NCBI GenBank assembly: GCA_947455705.1
Contig: CANGPO010000020.1
Span: forward strand, 1-36,589
Origin: Actinomycetota bacterium
GTDB lineage: Bacteria > Actinomycetota > Actinomycetes > S36-B12 > CAIYMF01
Length of the DNA: 36,589 bases
Direction: 5' to 3'
In this document: piece by piece, positions 17,779 to 25,775 of the stretch
Numbering within the stretch: position 1 is the stretch's first letter
How the letters are laid out: every line of letters begins with the position of its first letter
The notes under the pieces: generated by a model
The model's input: only the letters and a program-made list of their open reading frames with translations
Told to the model about the DNA's origin: nothing
The model's database searches: none
Program-made: the position numbers and the translations under genes

Positions 17779-17821
17779 AATGGGCGGTCACCTCCCCGAG
17801 AGGAGGAGGTCACCGCCCATT
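17779..17821. terminator. Bidirectional terminator hairpin between convergent genes
   Basis: Bases 17779-17795 pair with 17805-17821 over 17 positions with one mismatch and a 9-nt loop. The stem is flanked by A and T at its base. It sits between the 512-aa gene (ending 17754) and the convergent DUF937 gene (ending 17855), so it can serve both. Confidence 0.85.
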
Positions 17822-17854
17822 GCTACGCAGTCAGTGTGCAGAGTCGAACTAGTG

Positions 17855-18334
17855 TTACTTCGAACCACCGAGCAGCGAGCCGAGCTGGCCGAGCATGTCG
17901 TTGAGCGAACCTGAGTCAGGCAACTGACCCGACGGGCTTGCCTGATCTACAAGCCCCGGCAGCAAGCTCGAAAGGCCCTGCTGCGCCTCGTCAACAGATA
18001 TTCCAGCCTGGTTCGCGAGATTCGCAACCTGATCGGTGCCGAACGCGTTACCGAGTGCAGATGGGTCAACAGCCTGGTTGGCACCCGTACCAACCCATGA
18101 ACTCACTGCATCGCCAAGTCCGCTGCTTTGCAGCTGACCAAGGATCTGGTCGAGGCCACCGCTTTGCTGAATCGTGGCAAGTAGTGGGCCAGCGAGTGCG
18201 GCCAACTTGCCCACATCCAGACCGCCCTGGCCGCCGGTCAACTGACCGAGCATTGCGCCAAGATCGGGCGTACCGCTTTGACCACCCTGGCCGCCACCCA
18301 TGAGTCCGCCGAGAAGATCTTCAAGTCCAGCCAT
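17855..18334 (-). CDS. DUF937 / YidB-like protein
   Basis: 159 residues from ATG 18334, with GGAGG 7 nt upstream; longer readings lack a ribosome site. The sequence is low-complexity, rich in Gly, Leu, Gln and Ser. It has repeated LLGGLMGG, MLGQLTGGQGG and LGQLGSLLGG segments and a central SGLGDAVSSWVGTGANQAV, the signature of DUF937/YidB proteins. The last third contains a VANLANQAGIS.DEAQQGLSSLLP helix pair. No catalytic motif and no signal peptide are present. The molecular role of the family is not established. The gene stands alone between two terminators or gaps. Confidence 0.85.
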   Translation of the reverse strand: MAGLEDLLGGLMGGGQGGQSGTPDLGAMLGQLTGGQGGLDVGKLAALAGPLLATIQQSGGLDQILGQLQSSGLGDAVSSWVGTGANQAVDPSALGNAFGTDQVANLANQAGISVDEAQQGLSSLLPGLVDQASPSGQLPDSGSLNDMLGQLGSLLGGSK

Positions 18335-18447
18335 GTCTTTGCCTCCAGAAATTGAAACATCACGTCGGGGCAACCGTAGTGAATACATCTCTATGAAGCC
18401 CGTAAGTTGAGGAACTGAAGAAGTTGATCGCGTACGTACCTCGTGGC

Positions 18448-19626
18448 TTAGACCAGATGCCGTTCGTCTCGACGCACTCCAGTTTGGAATCGTGTGGCAC
18501 TCAGTGGCGAGATGTCGATTGACGGTTCGCAATCAAGGATGAGATCGCGCAGAATTTCGCCGATCGCGGGGCCCTGAAGGAATCCGTGACCAGAGAACCC
18601 GGTGGCGTACAGCAGACGACTGACGTCGGCAGACTGACCCACGATTCCATCATGATCGGGTGATACCTCGTAATAGCCAGCCCAACCGCCGGTGACCTCA
18701 GCCTCGACGAGATGTGGTGCACGGAAGGCAGCGAGCTCAACCAACTTCTCGAGATACGACGGATCGCGGGTTAAATCGAATCCCGGTTCAACACTGGAGT
18801 CACTGAAGCCAGCAAGAACACCGCGACCTTCTGCGTGAAAGTAAAACGTCGATGCCGCATCGATCGTCATCGGCGACCGAGCAACGACCGCCGGATCTAC
18901 ACCTGGAATAGGGCCCGTCACGATGATCTCTCGTCGAACCGGCTCCACCGGAAGATCAATTCCAAACGCTTCGCCCACTGACGTCGACCACGCCCCAGCG
19001 GCAATCACAACCGCCGATGTCCGCACATGTGCAGATTCGTCCCCGGAGCGAATTTCTACGGAGTAAATCTGTCCATCGCGAACATCCGCTCCGACGAACT
19101 CTGTGTTCGTCATGAGCACCGCGCCACACCGGCGCGCACCAGCGGCATATGCCTGAACGACAGCTTCGGGCGTACACGTCCCATCGTCCGGCGACCAGCA
19201 CGCGCCGAGCACATCGTCTACATTCGCCAGCGGAGATAACTGGTGCGCCTGTTCTACGTCGATCATTGACGAGCGAACCCCAAGACTGTTGTGCACCTCT
19301 ACCGCGGCTGCGAAGTCATCCAACTGTGATGACGTGGTGCACAGGAAGAGATATCCAACGCGATGCAGATCGATTTCGCCGCCAGGACGCTGACCGATGT
19401 CAGCGAGCAACGCAAGCGACCTTTTCCCGATGGCGACGTTAACGGGATCAGAAAAACATGCACGAACACCACCCGCTGCCTTCGATGACGACCCGCTCGC
19501 AATCGCTGACTTCTCAACGAGCAGAACGCGTTGACCGGCCTCGGCGAGATGAAAGGCAGCACTGCACCCGACAACACCGCCACCAATAACGACGACGTCA
19601 ACTGACTCCGGTGGCGAGAACGTCAC
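18448..19626 (-). CDS. FAD-dependent oxidoreductase (DAO family), possible L-pipecolate/amine oxidase
   Basis: 392 residues starting at GTG 19626, overlapping the dehydrogenase stop as GTGA, so the two proteins are coupled. The FAD-binding Rossmann motif is VVVIGGGVVGCSAAFHLAEAG (10-30), with Glu38 at the end of the second strand. A DAO domain follows, ending in a typical LYATGFSGHGFLQGPAIGEILRDLI. It resembles sarcosine-oxidase-beta or amino-acid oxidases acting on secondary amines. Together with an ALDH7-like partner it could oxidise L-pipecolate (or a similar cyclic imino acid) to a semialdehyde-forming imine. Substrate is inference; D-amino acids or sarcosine-like amines are alternatives. 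Confidence 0.82.
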   Translation of the reverse strand: MTFSPPESVDVVVIGGGVVGCSAAFHLAEAGQRVLLVEKSAIASGSSSKAAGGVRACFSDPVNVAIGKRSLALLADIGQRPGGEIDLHRVGYLFLCTTSSQLDDFAAAVEVHNSLGVRSSMIDVEQAHQLSPLANVDDVLGACWSPDDGTCTPEAVVQAYAAGARRCGAVLMTNTEFVGADVRDGQIYSVEIRSGDESAHVRTSAVVIAAGAWSTSVGEAFGIDLPVEPVRREIIVTGPIPGVDPAVVARSPMTIDAASTFYFHAEGRGVLAGFSDSSVEPGFDLTRDPSYLEKLVELAAFRAPHLVEAEVTGGWAGYYEVSPDHDGIVGQSADVSRLLYATGFSGHGFLQGPAIGEILRDLILDCEPSIDISPLSATRFQTGVRRDERHLV

Positions 19627-21194
19627 AGACGGAACTCCGGATCTGACGGCAACTCCATGACATCCATCTGCGCTTTCTGAAGGCGGCCCGAGTAATCCCA
19701 GTTCACCGCTTGCCAGCGCGTGAACTGATCAAGAACCCACACACCGCTCTGACGCGATCCGTTACCGGAACGACCATTACCACCGAAGGGAAGGTGCGCT
19801 TCAGCACCGGAGGTCGAATTGTTAACCGAAACCATGCCTGAACTCACTTGCGCACGGAACTTCCACACCCACTCGGGGTTGTTGGTGTAGATCGCCGACG
19901 AGAGCCCGTACCCATGTCCGTTCGCGAGTTTGATCGCTTCGTCCAAAGAACTGAACCGACCAAGGCCGACCAGCGGGCCGAAGGTCTCCGTGTCGTACAG
20001 TGCATCGCCGGGACGAACTCCTTCAACGATGGTCGGATGCGCAAACCAACCAGCTTCGGGGTCACCGACGAAACCCTCACGCGGATTCGCGGAGGTGATC
20101 CGTCCAATACCTGTTGATCCGTGGACGGTGTGGTGAGGTTGCACCAATTCCAGATTGCGCTCGTGTGCCTCGAGGTAAGCCTGCGAAATCATCGGACCGT
20201 ACAGCACATCCTGACGCGGATCTCCGACGACGGCGCTCTGGACGGCGGCGACATAGCGGGTCTTCACCTCATCGTAAATGTCGTCGTGAACCCACAGCGT
20301 GCCCAATGAGGTGCAACGTTGGCCAGACGTACCGAACCCAGCGAAGAGCGCACCCTCGACAACGAGATCGATGTTGGCATCAGGCATCACGATCATGGGG
20401 TTCTTACCGCCGAGCTCAAGGCAGGCAGATTGCAGGTGCCGACCAGTGAGTTCACCGATCGCGCGTCCCACTGCCGTCGACCCGGTGAATCCAACCTTCT
20501 GGACGAGACGTTGCTCAAGCACCTGCTCGAGAGCCGCACCCGTCGTCGCACCGTCAGCAACGATCGTGACCAGCACGTCCTCGGGAACGCCGCCGGCGTG
20601 GAAGATGGACGTCATCGCGTGGGAGATCGCTGGTGAAACCTCCGCCGGCTTCCATACAACCGAGTTGCCACACAGCAGTGCGGGCACGATGTACCAGGAC
20701 GGGACGGCGGTGGGGAAGTTGCCTGCGGTAATGATGAAGGCGGTTCCCACCGGCGCCCGAAACGTGAACAACTGCTTGTCGGGCATCTCGCTGGGAACGG
20801 TCTGGCCATAAAGGCGGCGACCCTCACCGAGGAAGAAGTCGCAGGTGTCGATGACCTCTTGGACCTCGCCAAGAGCTTCGGCATAGGTCTTACCGATTTC
20901 CCGAGTTACGAGTGCTGCAAGTGATTCCTTATTCGCTTCCATCAGACGTCCGACTGCAGCGATCACGCGACCCCTCGCGGGTGCAGGCACTTTGGCCCAC
21001 TCCGCTTGGGCGGCATGTGCGCGCCTGGTTGCCTCGACGACATCCTGCACACTAGGTGCGTCGAGGGTAGTAACAACATCTGAGGTGTCTGCCGGATTCA
21101 GGCTAATGATCTGCACCCGGCCATCCTGCCGTGTGCTGCGACAATTTGCACGAAGATGCTGGTTGAGCGGCACTGCGGGTTGTAGCGCGGGCAT
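19623..21194 (-). CDS. Aldehyde dehydrogenase, ALDH7-like (possible aminoadipate-semialdehyde dehydrogenase)
   Basis: 523 residues from ATG 21194, with AAGGA 8 nt upstream. Catalytic Cys294 lies in GTSGQRCTSLG, general-base Glu260 in CLELGGKN, and NAD(P) contacts include GNFPTAVPSW and GFTGSTAVGRAIGE. The segment EALGEVQEVIDTCDFFLGEGRRLYGQTV (106-133) strongly recalls the ALDH7 subgroup, as does the ending with GRLQKAQMD. ALDH7 enzymes oxidise alpha-aminoadipate semialdehyde, the open form of piperideine-6-carboxylate. It lacks the canonical GGEKETGGGRESGSD tail motif (here FGGNGRSGNGSRQSG), so the substrate may differ. It precedes and overlaps the FAD oxidase and is divergent from the L,D-transpeptidase gene. 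Confidence 0.85.
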   Translation of the reverse strand: MPALQPAVPLNQHLRANCRSTRQDGRVQIISLNPADTSDVVTTLDAPSVQDVVEATRRAHAAQAEWAKVPAPARGRVIAAVGRLMEANKESLAALVTREIGKTYAEALGEVQEVIDTCDFFLGEGRRLYGQTVPSEMPDKQLFTFRAPVGTAFIITAGNFPTAVPSWYIVPALLCGNSVVWKPAEVSPAISHAMTSIFHAGGVPEDVLVTIVADGATTGAALEQVLEQRLVQKVGFTGSTAVGRAIGELTGRHLQSACLELGGKNPMIVMPDANIDLVVEGALFAGFGTSGQRCTSLGTLWVHDDIYDEVKTRYVAAVQSAVVGDPRQDVLYGPMISQAYLEAHERNLELVQPHHTVHGSTGIGRITSANPREGFVGDPEAGWFAHPTIVEGVRPGDALYDTETFGPLVGLGRFSSLDEAIKLANGHGYGLSSAIYTNNPEWVWKFRAQVSSGMVSVNNSTSGAEAHLPFGGNGRSGNGSRQSGVWVLDQFTRWQAVNWDYSGRLQKAQMDVMELPSDPEFRL

Positions 21195-21200
21195 CACTCG

Positions 21201-21215
21201 TATCCTTCGATAATG
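21201..21215 (+). promoter_or_regulatory. Leaderless -10 box of the L,D-transpeptidase gene
   Basis: TATCCT at 21201-21206 is a TANNNT box exactly 6 nt before the ATG at 21213, and no Shine-Dalgarno sequence is present. A weak TTGTAG lies 16 bp upstream. The start codons of this gene and the divergent dehydrogenase are only 18 bp apart. Confidence 0.5.
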
Positions 21216-22073
21216 ATGACGACAAGGGATGCGACGAAGGTAGCGAGGACGGCGATGGGCCCCAGATCGATGAGCAGGCGAGTCACCACGGCTCTTGCGA
21301 CTACGGCGATGGCAGTCAGCCTCATGTCTGTGGGCGTCTATGAACCAGTCCACGCCGCATCTGGAGTACCAGCCGCTGCGGTGACGCCGTCCCCGACGGC
21401 AACCCCCACCCCAACCCCCACCCCCACCCCAACACCCACACCCACGCCCACGCCGACACCGAAGCCGCCAACACCCACGGCGCTACCCATCACGGTCGGT
21501 GATCACGGCCCGCTGGTCACCAAAGTTCAGCAACGACTCGTCTGGATCGGCCTACTCACCAAGACGACGGGTGTTTTCGACGCTAAAACCCTGACCGCAG
21601 TGCAGGCGTTCCGGGCTAAGTGGGGATTCGCAGATCGACGAACCGTCACCACCGCGGTGTTCAAAAAACTTGAAGCGTTGACGCACACCCACGGTCATCT
21701 TCCCAAGGCGTGCCTCACTCCGAAGAAGGCACTTTGCGTCGATATGACGCAGCGGGTGCTGCGGCTCGTCGAGAGTGGCAAGACGATCGTGACGGCGGAT
21801 GCACGGTTCGGAACGGCCGAGCACCCGACGCTTAAGGGCACCTTCCACATCTACCGAAAGCATGCCAACCACGTTTCGACGCAGTACAAGACACCGATGC
21901 CCTATGCGATGTTCTTCCACGGCGGTGAGGCCGTTCACTTCTCGAAGTACTTCAGCGCCGATGGGTACTACGGCGCCTCACATGGGTGCGTAAATCTGCG
22001 TGACATGGCAGTGGCAAAGCTGCTGTTCCACGTCATTCCGATTGGTGCACCGATCGTCATTTACGCGTCGTAA
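21213..22073 (+). CDS. L,D-transpeptidase with peptidoglycan-binding domain and Thr-Pro linker
   Basis: 286 residues. A signal peptide is likely (hydrophobic 25-42, cleavage near AHA at 47-49). A low-complexity Thr-Pro linker follows (about 58-88), then a PG_binding_1 domain (about 92-150, ITVGDHGPLVTKVQQRL). The YkuD catalytic domain (about 168-286) has HGG (His234) and the active-site motif SHGCVNLRD with His255 and nucleophile Cys257. L,D-transpeptidases make 3-3 peptidoglycan crosslinks or attach proteins to the wall. The Thr-Pro stretch probably spans the wall, and such linkers are often glycosylated in actinobacteria. Expected location is outside the membrane. Confidence 0.93.
   Translation: MMTTRDATKVARTAMGPRSMSRRVTTALATTAMAVSLMSVGVYEPVHAASGVPAAAVTPSPTATPTPTPTPTPTPTPTPTPTPKPPTPTALPITVGDHGPLVTKVQQRLVWIGLLTKTTGVFDAKTLTAVQAFRAKWGFADRRTVTTAVFKKLEALTHTHGHLPKACLTPKKALCVDMTQRVLRLVESGKTIVTADARFGTAEHPTLKGTFHIYRKHANHVSTQYKTPMPYAMFFHGGEAVHFSKYFSADGYYGASHGCVNLRDMAVAKLLFHVIPIGAPIVIYAS
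21403..21465 (+). repeat. Coding (ACN CCN) microsatellite encoding Thr-Pro dipeptides
   Basis: A degenerate 6-bp tandem repeat, codons ACN-CCN, running about ten units inside the L,D-transpeptidase gene. It encodes TPTPTP and may vary in length between strains by replication slippage, changing linker length without shifting frame. Confidence 0.75.
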
Positions 22074-22136
22074 TTACGCTCACTAGGCCATCTGCCCAAC
22101 AGACGATTCGGTCGAATCGCCTTTACCGGGTACTCT

Positions 22137-22177
22137 TAAACTATTCACGCGTCACCTTGGAAGCCTTCATTGACGCG
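22137..22177 (+). promoter_or_regulatory. Promoter and 5'-UTR hairpin candidate of the DEAD-box helicase gene
   Basis: TAAACT at 22137-22142 is a possible -10 box, giving a leader of about 50 nt. Within it, CGCGTCA (22148-22154) and TGACGCG (22171-22177) form a perfect 7-bp stem with a 16-nt loop, about 22 nt before the GTG. DEAD-box helicase genes often have structured, temperature- or helicase-responsive leaders, so an autoregulatory element is possible but unproven. Confidence 0.4.
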
Positions 22178-22199
22178 CCACGCTCAATGAGAGGCCTCG

Positions 22200-23414
22200 G
22201 TGCCTGATATGTCAGAACGTTCTTCCCTGCCTGCAATCGATGAGGTAGCAGAAAAATCAATCCCCTTTTCCGAGCTCGGGCTACCGCCTGAGATGGTGCG
22301 CGAATTGGCCAAGCAAGGCATCACACATGCCTTCGCGATCCAAGCCGCAACCATCCCAGACGCGCTGAGCGGCTACGACATTCTTGGTCGTGCGAGCACC
22401 GGATCGGGCAAGACTCTTGCCTTCGGCATTCCGCTGTTGGCACGCATCAGTTGGATGCACTCAGAGCCGAACAAGCCGCGTGCGCTGATCCTGGTGCCGA
22501 CCCGCGAGTTGGCAATGCAGGTGTCTGAAGGGCTGGCACCGCTGGCGCATGCCATCGGACGTCGCGTCGTCACCGTGGTTGGTGGCACGTCAATGTCACG
22601 CCAGATCGAGTCACTCCGACGCGGGGTTGACGTTGTTATCGCAACGCCAGGCCGGGTTGCTGACCTCGTTCGTCAGAAGGCATGCGATTTCAGCGACCTC
22701 GAAGTTGTTGTGCTTGACGAAGCAGACCAGATGGCCGACATGGGCTTCCTCCCCGAGGTAACCGCCCTACTTAAGTTGAGCCCGCCATCGGCACAGAAGC
22801 TGCTGTTCTCGGCAACTCTTGACGGTGACGTCGATATCGTCATTCGCGATCACATGTTCGAGCCGGTCCGCCACGAACTCGAGCCAGCCACCTCACCTGT
22901 CGACACGATGGAACACCACGTGCTCGTGGTTAATCGTGAAGATAAGCCCACCGTTGCCACGCAGATTGCCCGCCGTAACGGCCGCACGATCATGTTCTGT
23001 CGCTCCCAGCTCGGCACCGAGCGGGTGGCGGAAAACCTCGCTGCGCGCGGCGTCAATGCCAAGGCGCTACATGGCGGAATGTCACAGCATGCACGCACCC
23101 GCACGATGAATGACTTCAAGGCTGGTCGCCTTGATGTTCTCGTGGCGACGGACGTTGCCGCCCGTGGAATTCACGTCGACGATATTTCACTCGTCGTGCA
23201 CGTTGATCCGCCGGAGGACGCCAAGGCTTACCTACACCGCGCCGGCCGTACGGCTCGCGCTGGTGCATCGGGTCGTGTCGTAACCCTCGTACTTCGTAAT
23301 CAGCGCAACAGCCTCAAGCGCCTACACCAGGCCGCTGGGGTCGACGCAACCGAGCATCACGTCTCACCCGGTGACGACATGCTCATGGAGCTCACGGGCG
23401 CACGCGCCGTTTAA
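22200..23414 (+). CDS. DEAD-box ATP-dependent RNA helicase
   Basis: 404 residues from GTG 22200, with GAGAGG 5 nt upstream. Helicase motifs in order: Q motif around FSELGLPPEMV with AIQAATIP, motif I ASTGSGKT (65-72), Ia PTRELA (100-105), Ib TPGR (149-152), II DEAD (173-176), III SAT (204-206), IV IMFCRSQLGTERV, V VATDVAARGIHV and VI HRAGRTARAG. It unwinds short RNA duplexes in the cytoplasm, for ribosome assembly or RNA decay. There is almost no C-terminal extension beyond the helicase core, so it is among the smallest members (RhlE/DeaD-like). It converges on the MFS gene across a terminator. Confidence 0.95.
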   Translation: MPDMSERSSLPAIDEVAEKSIPFSELGLPPEMVRELAKQGITHAFAIQAATIPDALSGYDILGRASTGSGKTLAFGIPLLARISWMHSEPNKPRALILVPTRELAMQVSEGLAPLAHAIGRRVVTVVGGTSMSRQIESLRRGVDVVIATPGRVADLVRQKACDFSDLEVVVLDEADQMADMGFLPEVTALLKLSPPSAQKLLFSATLDGDVDIVIRDHMFEPVRHELEPATSPVDTMEHHVLVVNREDKPTVATQIARRNGRTIMFCRSQLGTERVAENLAARGVNAKALHGGMSQHARTRTMNDFKAGRLDVLVATDVAARGIHVDDISLVVHVDPPEDAKAYLHRAGRTARAGASGRVVTLVLRNQRNSLKRLHQAAGVDATEHHVSPGDDMLMELTGARAV

Positions 23415-23426
23415 TACCTCGTGTTA

Positions 23427-23459
23427 CGTCCCAGATGTTGCTAGACCGCATCTGGGACG
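23427..23459. terminator. Bidirectional terminator overlapping the MFS gene stop
   Basis: Bases 23427-23437 pair perfectly with 23449-23459, an 11-bp stem with an 11-nt loop. It begins 12 nt after the helicase stop. The MFS stop codon (TAG, 23443-23441) falls in the loop, so the last MFS codons form one arm. Confidence 0.8.
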
Positions 23460-24595
23460 GGATGTGCGGCCACCCGAAAGAACGTGGCCAGCAGCGGCAC
23501 AACCAGCAGGACCGGTACCAGTGCTGCAAACGCCCATCTGAGTCCCACGCCTTCGGCGATACCGCCAATGAGCGGAGCACCAACCACGAATCCGACGTAG
23601 TTGAAGACGTTGACGCGCGCAACGGCTACCCCACTGGACATCGGATCATGTGATGCTGCAGCCGTGAAAGCCAGCGGAATGGCTGGGCAGATTCCGAAAC
23701 CGAGCACGGCGAAAGCAATCAGCGCGATAGTCGGGTTCGGCGCGACGGCGATAGCAGCAGCAGCCGCGGCGGCAAGTAGCCCGCCAAGCATCACCAGGCG
23801 AACAGGACCAACACGACCAACCGTGCGATCAACCAAGATGCGGCCCACCATCGTCATGAGGGCGTAACCGCCGTATGCAAGGGCCGCTACCTTCTCACCA
23901 CTACCGAGCGCATCGTTGAGGTAGACCGCACTCCAGTTCGAGGCACCCGAATCGGCAATGTAGACGCACATCAATGCGATGCCGACAAGCAGCACCGGAC
24001 GCCAGGTGATCCGCGCTTGGGAGTCAGCTACGGCAGATGGCACCGGATGACCAGGCAGCAAGAACCGTCCCACCAGCAATTGGCACGCAATGGCGATCAC
24101 AGCGATCGCAACGAAGAAAGCTGGTAGCGATATCGCATCAGTTGCGACGGACGCCAGGAGCGCCCCGACGAGTCCGGCAAGACTGAACGCCGCATAGAAA
24201 CCGGCAACAACGCTGTGACCGAGATCGTCTTGAATTCGCACTCCTTGGATGTTCATCGACGCATCCACCGCACCAAGGCCGGCCCCCAGCACAAGTAGCG
24301 CGCCAAGCAGAAGCGGAATCGTCGGGGCCAAGCCGACGAGCACAAGCGCGATAGGCACAACCGGACCCATCAGTCGGAGTACTGGGCGACTACCGCGCTT
24401 CTCGGAGGCTGATCCGGCAATCACACTGCCAATGCCTGCAACGATCGGGACGATGCCGACGAGTAAACCCAACTGACCGTCACTTAGCCCAAACTTCGAC
24501 TGAATAGACGGAATACGCGTCACCAACGCGGCGAAGCAAATACCTTGCACGATGAAGGCGACCATGACAGCCCAACGGGCACGACGTAGATCCAT
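23441..24595 (-). CDS. Major facilitator superfamily transporter
   Basis: 384 residues with about twelve hydrophobic helices. The N-terminus RARWAVMVAFIVQGICFAALVTRIPSIQSKFGLSDGQLGLL is typical of the YbjJ-like MFS group of small sugar or metabolite exporters. The loop between helices 2 and 3 reads GSASEKRGSRPV, the MFS motif A position, and there is a long central loop after helix 6. Substrate is unknown. It is monocistronic: a 107-bp gap separates it from the epimerase gene, which also runs on the minus strand. Confidence 0.88.
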   Translation of the reverse strand: MDLRRARWAVMVAFIVQGICFAALVTRIPSIQSKFGLSDGQLGLLVGIVPIVAGIGSVIAGSASEKRGSRPVLRLMGPVVPIALVLVGLAPTIPLLLGALLVLGAGLGAVDASMNIQGVRIQDDLGHSVVAGFYAAFSLAGLVGALLASVATDAISLPAFFVAIAVIAIACQLLVGRFLLPGHPVPSAVADSQARITWRPVLLVGIALMCVYIADSGASNWSAVYLNDALGSGEKVAALAYGGYALMTMVGRILVDRTVGRVGPVRLVMLGGLLAAAAAAAIAVAPNPTIALIAFAVLGFGICPAIPLAFTAAASHDPMSSGVAVARVNVFNYVGFVVGAPLIGGIAEGVGLRWAFAALVPVLLVVPLLATFFRVAAHPVPDAV

Positions 24596-24702
24596 GCCCG
24601 CACGTTCTCACATGGATCGATCCTCACGTTGGAATTTCAATAACTCGCCACTCTGAACTGGCCTGCTAGCGCGACGACCCGAGGTTCGAACCTGCGTGCG
24701 GT

Positions 24703-25632
24703 CTAAGCCGTCCGGTAACCGTTCACCACCGCTGACAGAATCTCGGCTACAGGTGTCGGCTTCAACCCCAGTTCGGTTTGAGCCGCCGTCGAATCCATGA
24801 CGTACACCCGCTCGCGCTGGTAATCCGTTTCTTTGAACTCGCGGATCTGCGGATTGAAAAGGCCCATCGTGCTCAGCACGAACGCAGGTACCGAACTGAC
24901 TTTCGGTGCCGCCACCCCTGCGGTCGTTGCTAGCGCCTCTACCGTCTGACGCTGCGTCATCGACAGCGCACTAGGTACGTGCCACGCGCGTCCAAGTGCC
25001 CGAGGATCTGAGCCAATGGCAATCAGAGTTGAAGCCATATCTTCGGTAAAGGTAAACGTGTGCTCAACATCGGGATTACCGACGACGCGAACGCTTTTGC
25101 CCGCAAGGATCCTCGGAACCACCATGTCACCTAGCAGCGACTGCGCGCCAGGCCCGACGTAATCAGAACCGCGTGCCTCCGTGGCACGAATGCGCCCTGC
25201 GTTGTGCAATTCGAGTGCCTCGTTCCACATCTGGATGCGGACCTTGGCCTTGGTGCCCGTGGCCGCGAGTGGAGTGTTCTCCGTCATGGGACTGTTGACC
25301 GGACCGTAGCCATAGAGGTTCGAGCAGGTGGACAACACCGCACCTGACGTTTCCGCTGCAGCCAGTAGAGCGCGGGCAACCGGCGGCCAGTCGGTCGGCC
25401 AGCGGTGGTATTGAGGGTTGACGCAGTTGTAGATGACATCCGCGCCAATAGTCAGTTCACTCAACCGCGCTGCATCGCCAGCGTCTGCAGCCACACGTGT
25501 GACGTTGGAAAGGTCTGGGCCACTGCCGGAACGAGTGACGACCACGACATCCTTGCCGGCTGCGGCCAACTTACGGACAACTGCTGATCCCACGGGACCA
25601 GCTCCGACCACCACATGCTTATTGCTGTCCAT
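24703..25632 (-). CDS. NAD-dependent epimerase/dehydratase-like protein (atypical SDR)
   Basis: 309 residues from ATG 25632, with GAGGAGA 5 nt upstream. The N-terminal HVVVGAGPVGSAVVRKLAAAGKDVVVVTRSG gives GxGxxG (Gly10, 12, 15), followed by ADVIYNCVNPQYHRW. A later SNLYGYGPV segment holds the Tyr region, but no canonical YxxxK is evident, so it is an extended or atypical SDR whose activity is uncertain. It resembles NAD(P)-binding sugar epimerases and quinone-reductase-like SDRs. It is divergent from a TetR gene with two shared operator copies between them, which makes it the likely repressed target of that regulator. Confidence 0.85.
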   Translation of the reverse strand: MDSNKHVVVGAGPVGSAVVRKLAAAGKDVVVVTRSGSGPDLSNVTRVAADAGDAARLSELTIGADVIYNCVNPQYHRWPTDWPPVARALLAAAETSGAVLSTCSNLYGYGPVNSPMTENTPLAATGTKAKVRIQMWNEALELHNAGRIRATEARGSDYVGPGAQSLLGDMVVPRILAGKSVRVVGNPDVEHTFTFTEDMASTLIAIGSDPRALGRAWHVPSALSMTQRQTVEALATTAGVAAPKVSSVPAFVLSTMGLFNPQIREFKETDYQRERVYVMDSTAAQTELGLKPTPVAEILSAVVNGYRTA

Positions 25633-25675
25633 GTCAATCTCCTCGTTGCGAAAAGCGGTCTCACTCCCTCAATAC

Positions 25676-25690
25676 GAGAGCACTGCTCAC
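25676..25690. promoter_or_regulatory. TetR operator copy 1
   Basis: GAGAGCACTGCTCAC is palindromic around its centre (consensus GAGAGCA-S-TGCTCTC) with one deviation. It lies about 45 bp upstream of the epimerase ATG, just downstream of a candidate promoter on the minus strand (TTGACA at 25720-25715 and CAAACT about 18 bp later). Binding here would block epimerase transcription. Confidence 0.65.
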
Positions 25691-25718
25691 AGTTTGCATC
25701 ATTGCTCCGCTTCGTGTC

Positions 25719-25733
25719 AAGAGCACTGCTCTC
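25719..25733. promoter_or_regulatory. TetR operator copy 2
   Basis: AAGAGCACTGCTCTC contains the perfect 13-bp palindrome AGAGCACTGCTCT at 25720-25732. It shares 13 of 15 bases with copy 1, located 43 bp away (four helical turns). It overlaps the TTGACA -35 of the epimerase promoter and abuts the -35 of the TetR promoter, so it can control both genes. Confidence 0.7.
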
Positions 25734-25737
25734 GGTG

Positions 25738-25775
25738 TTGTCCACCGCTCTCGTAGATGTCATAATCGGCACATG
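25738..25775 (+). promoter_or_regulatory. Leaderless promoter TTGTCC-N17-CATAAT of the TetR gene
   Basis: TTGTCC at 25738-25743, a 17-bp spacer and CATAAT at 25761-25766 form a near-consensus promoter. The ATG at 25773 is 6 nt after the -10, and no Shine-Dalgarno is seen, so the mRNA should be leaderless. Confidence 0.65.

Noticed and set aside
21403..21465. Tandem repeat as a possible CRISPR or satellite
   Set aside because: The unit is 6 bp, has no spacers and is in frame in an L,D-transpeptidase linker.
24682..24693. AGGTTCGAACCT, resembling a tRNA T-loop
   Set aside because: It is a simple 12-bp palindrome. On neither strand could I fold a T-stem, acceptor stem or anticodon arm around it, so no tRNA gene is claimed.
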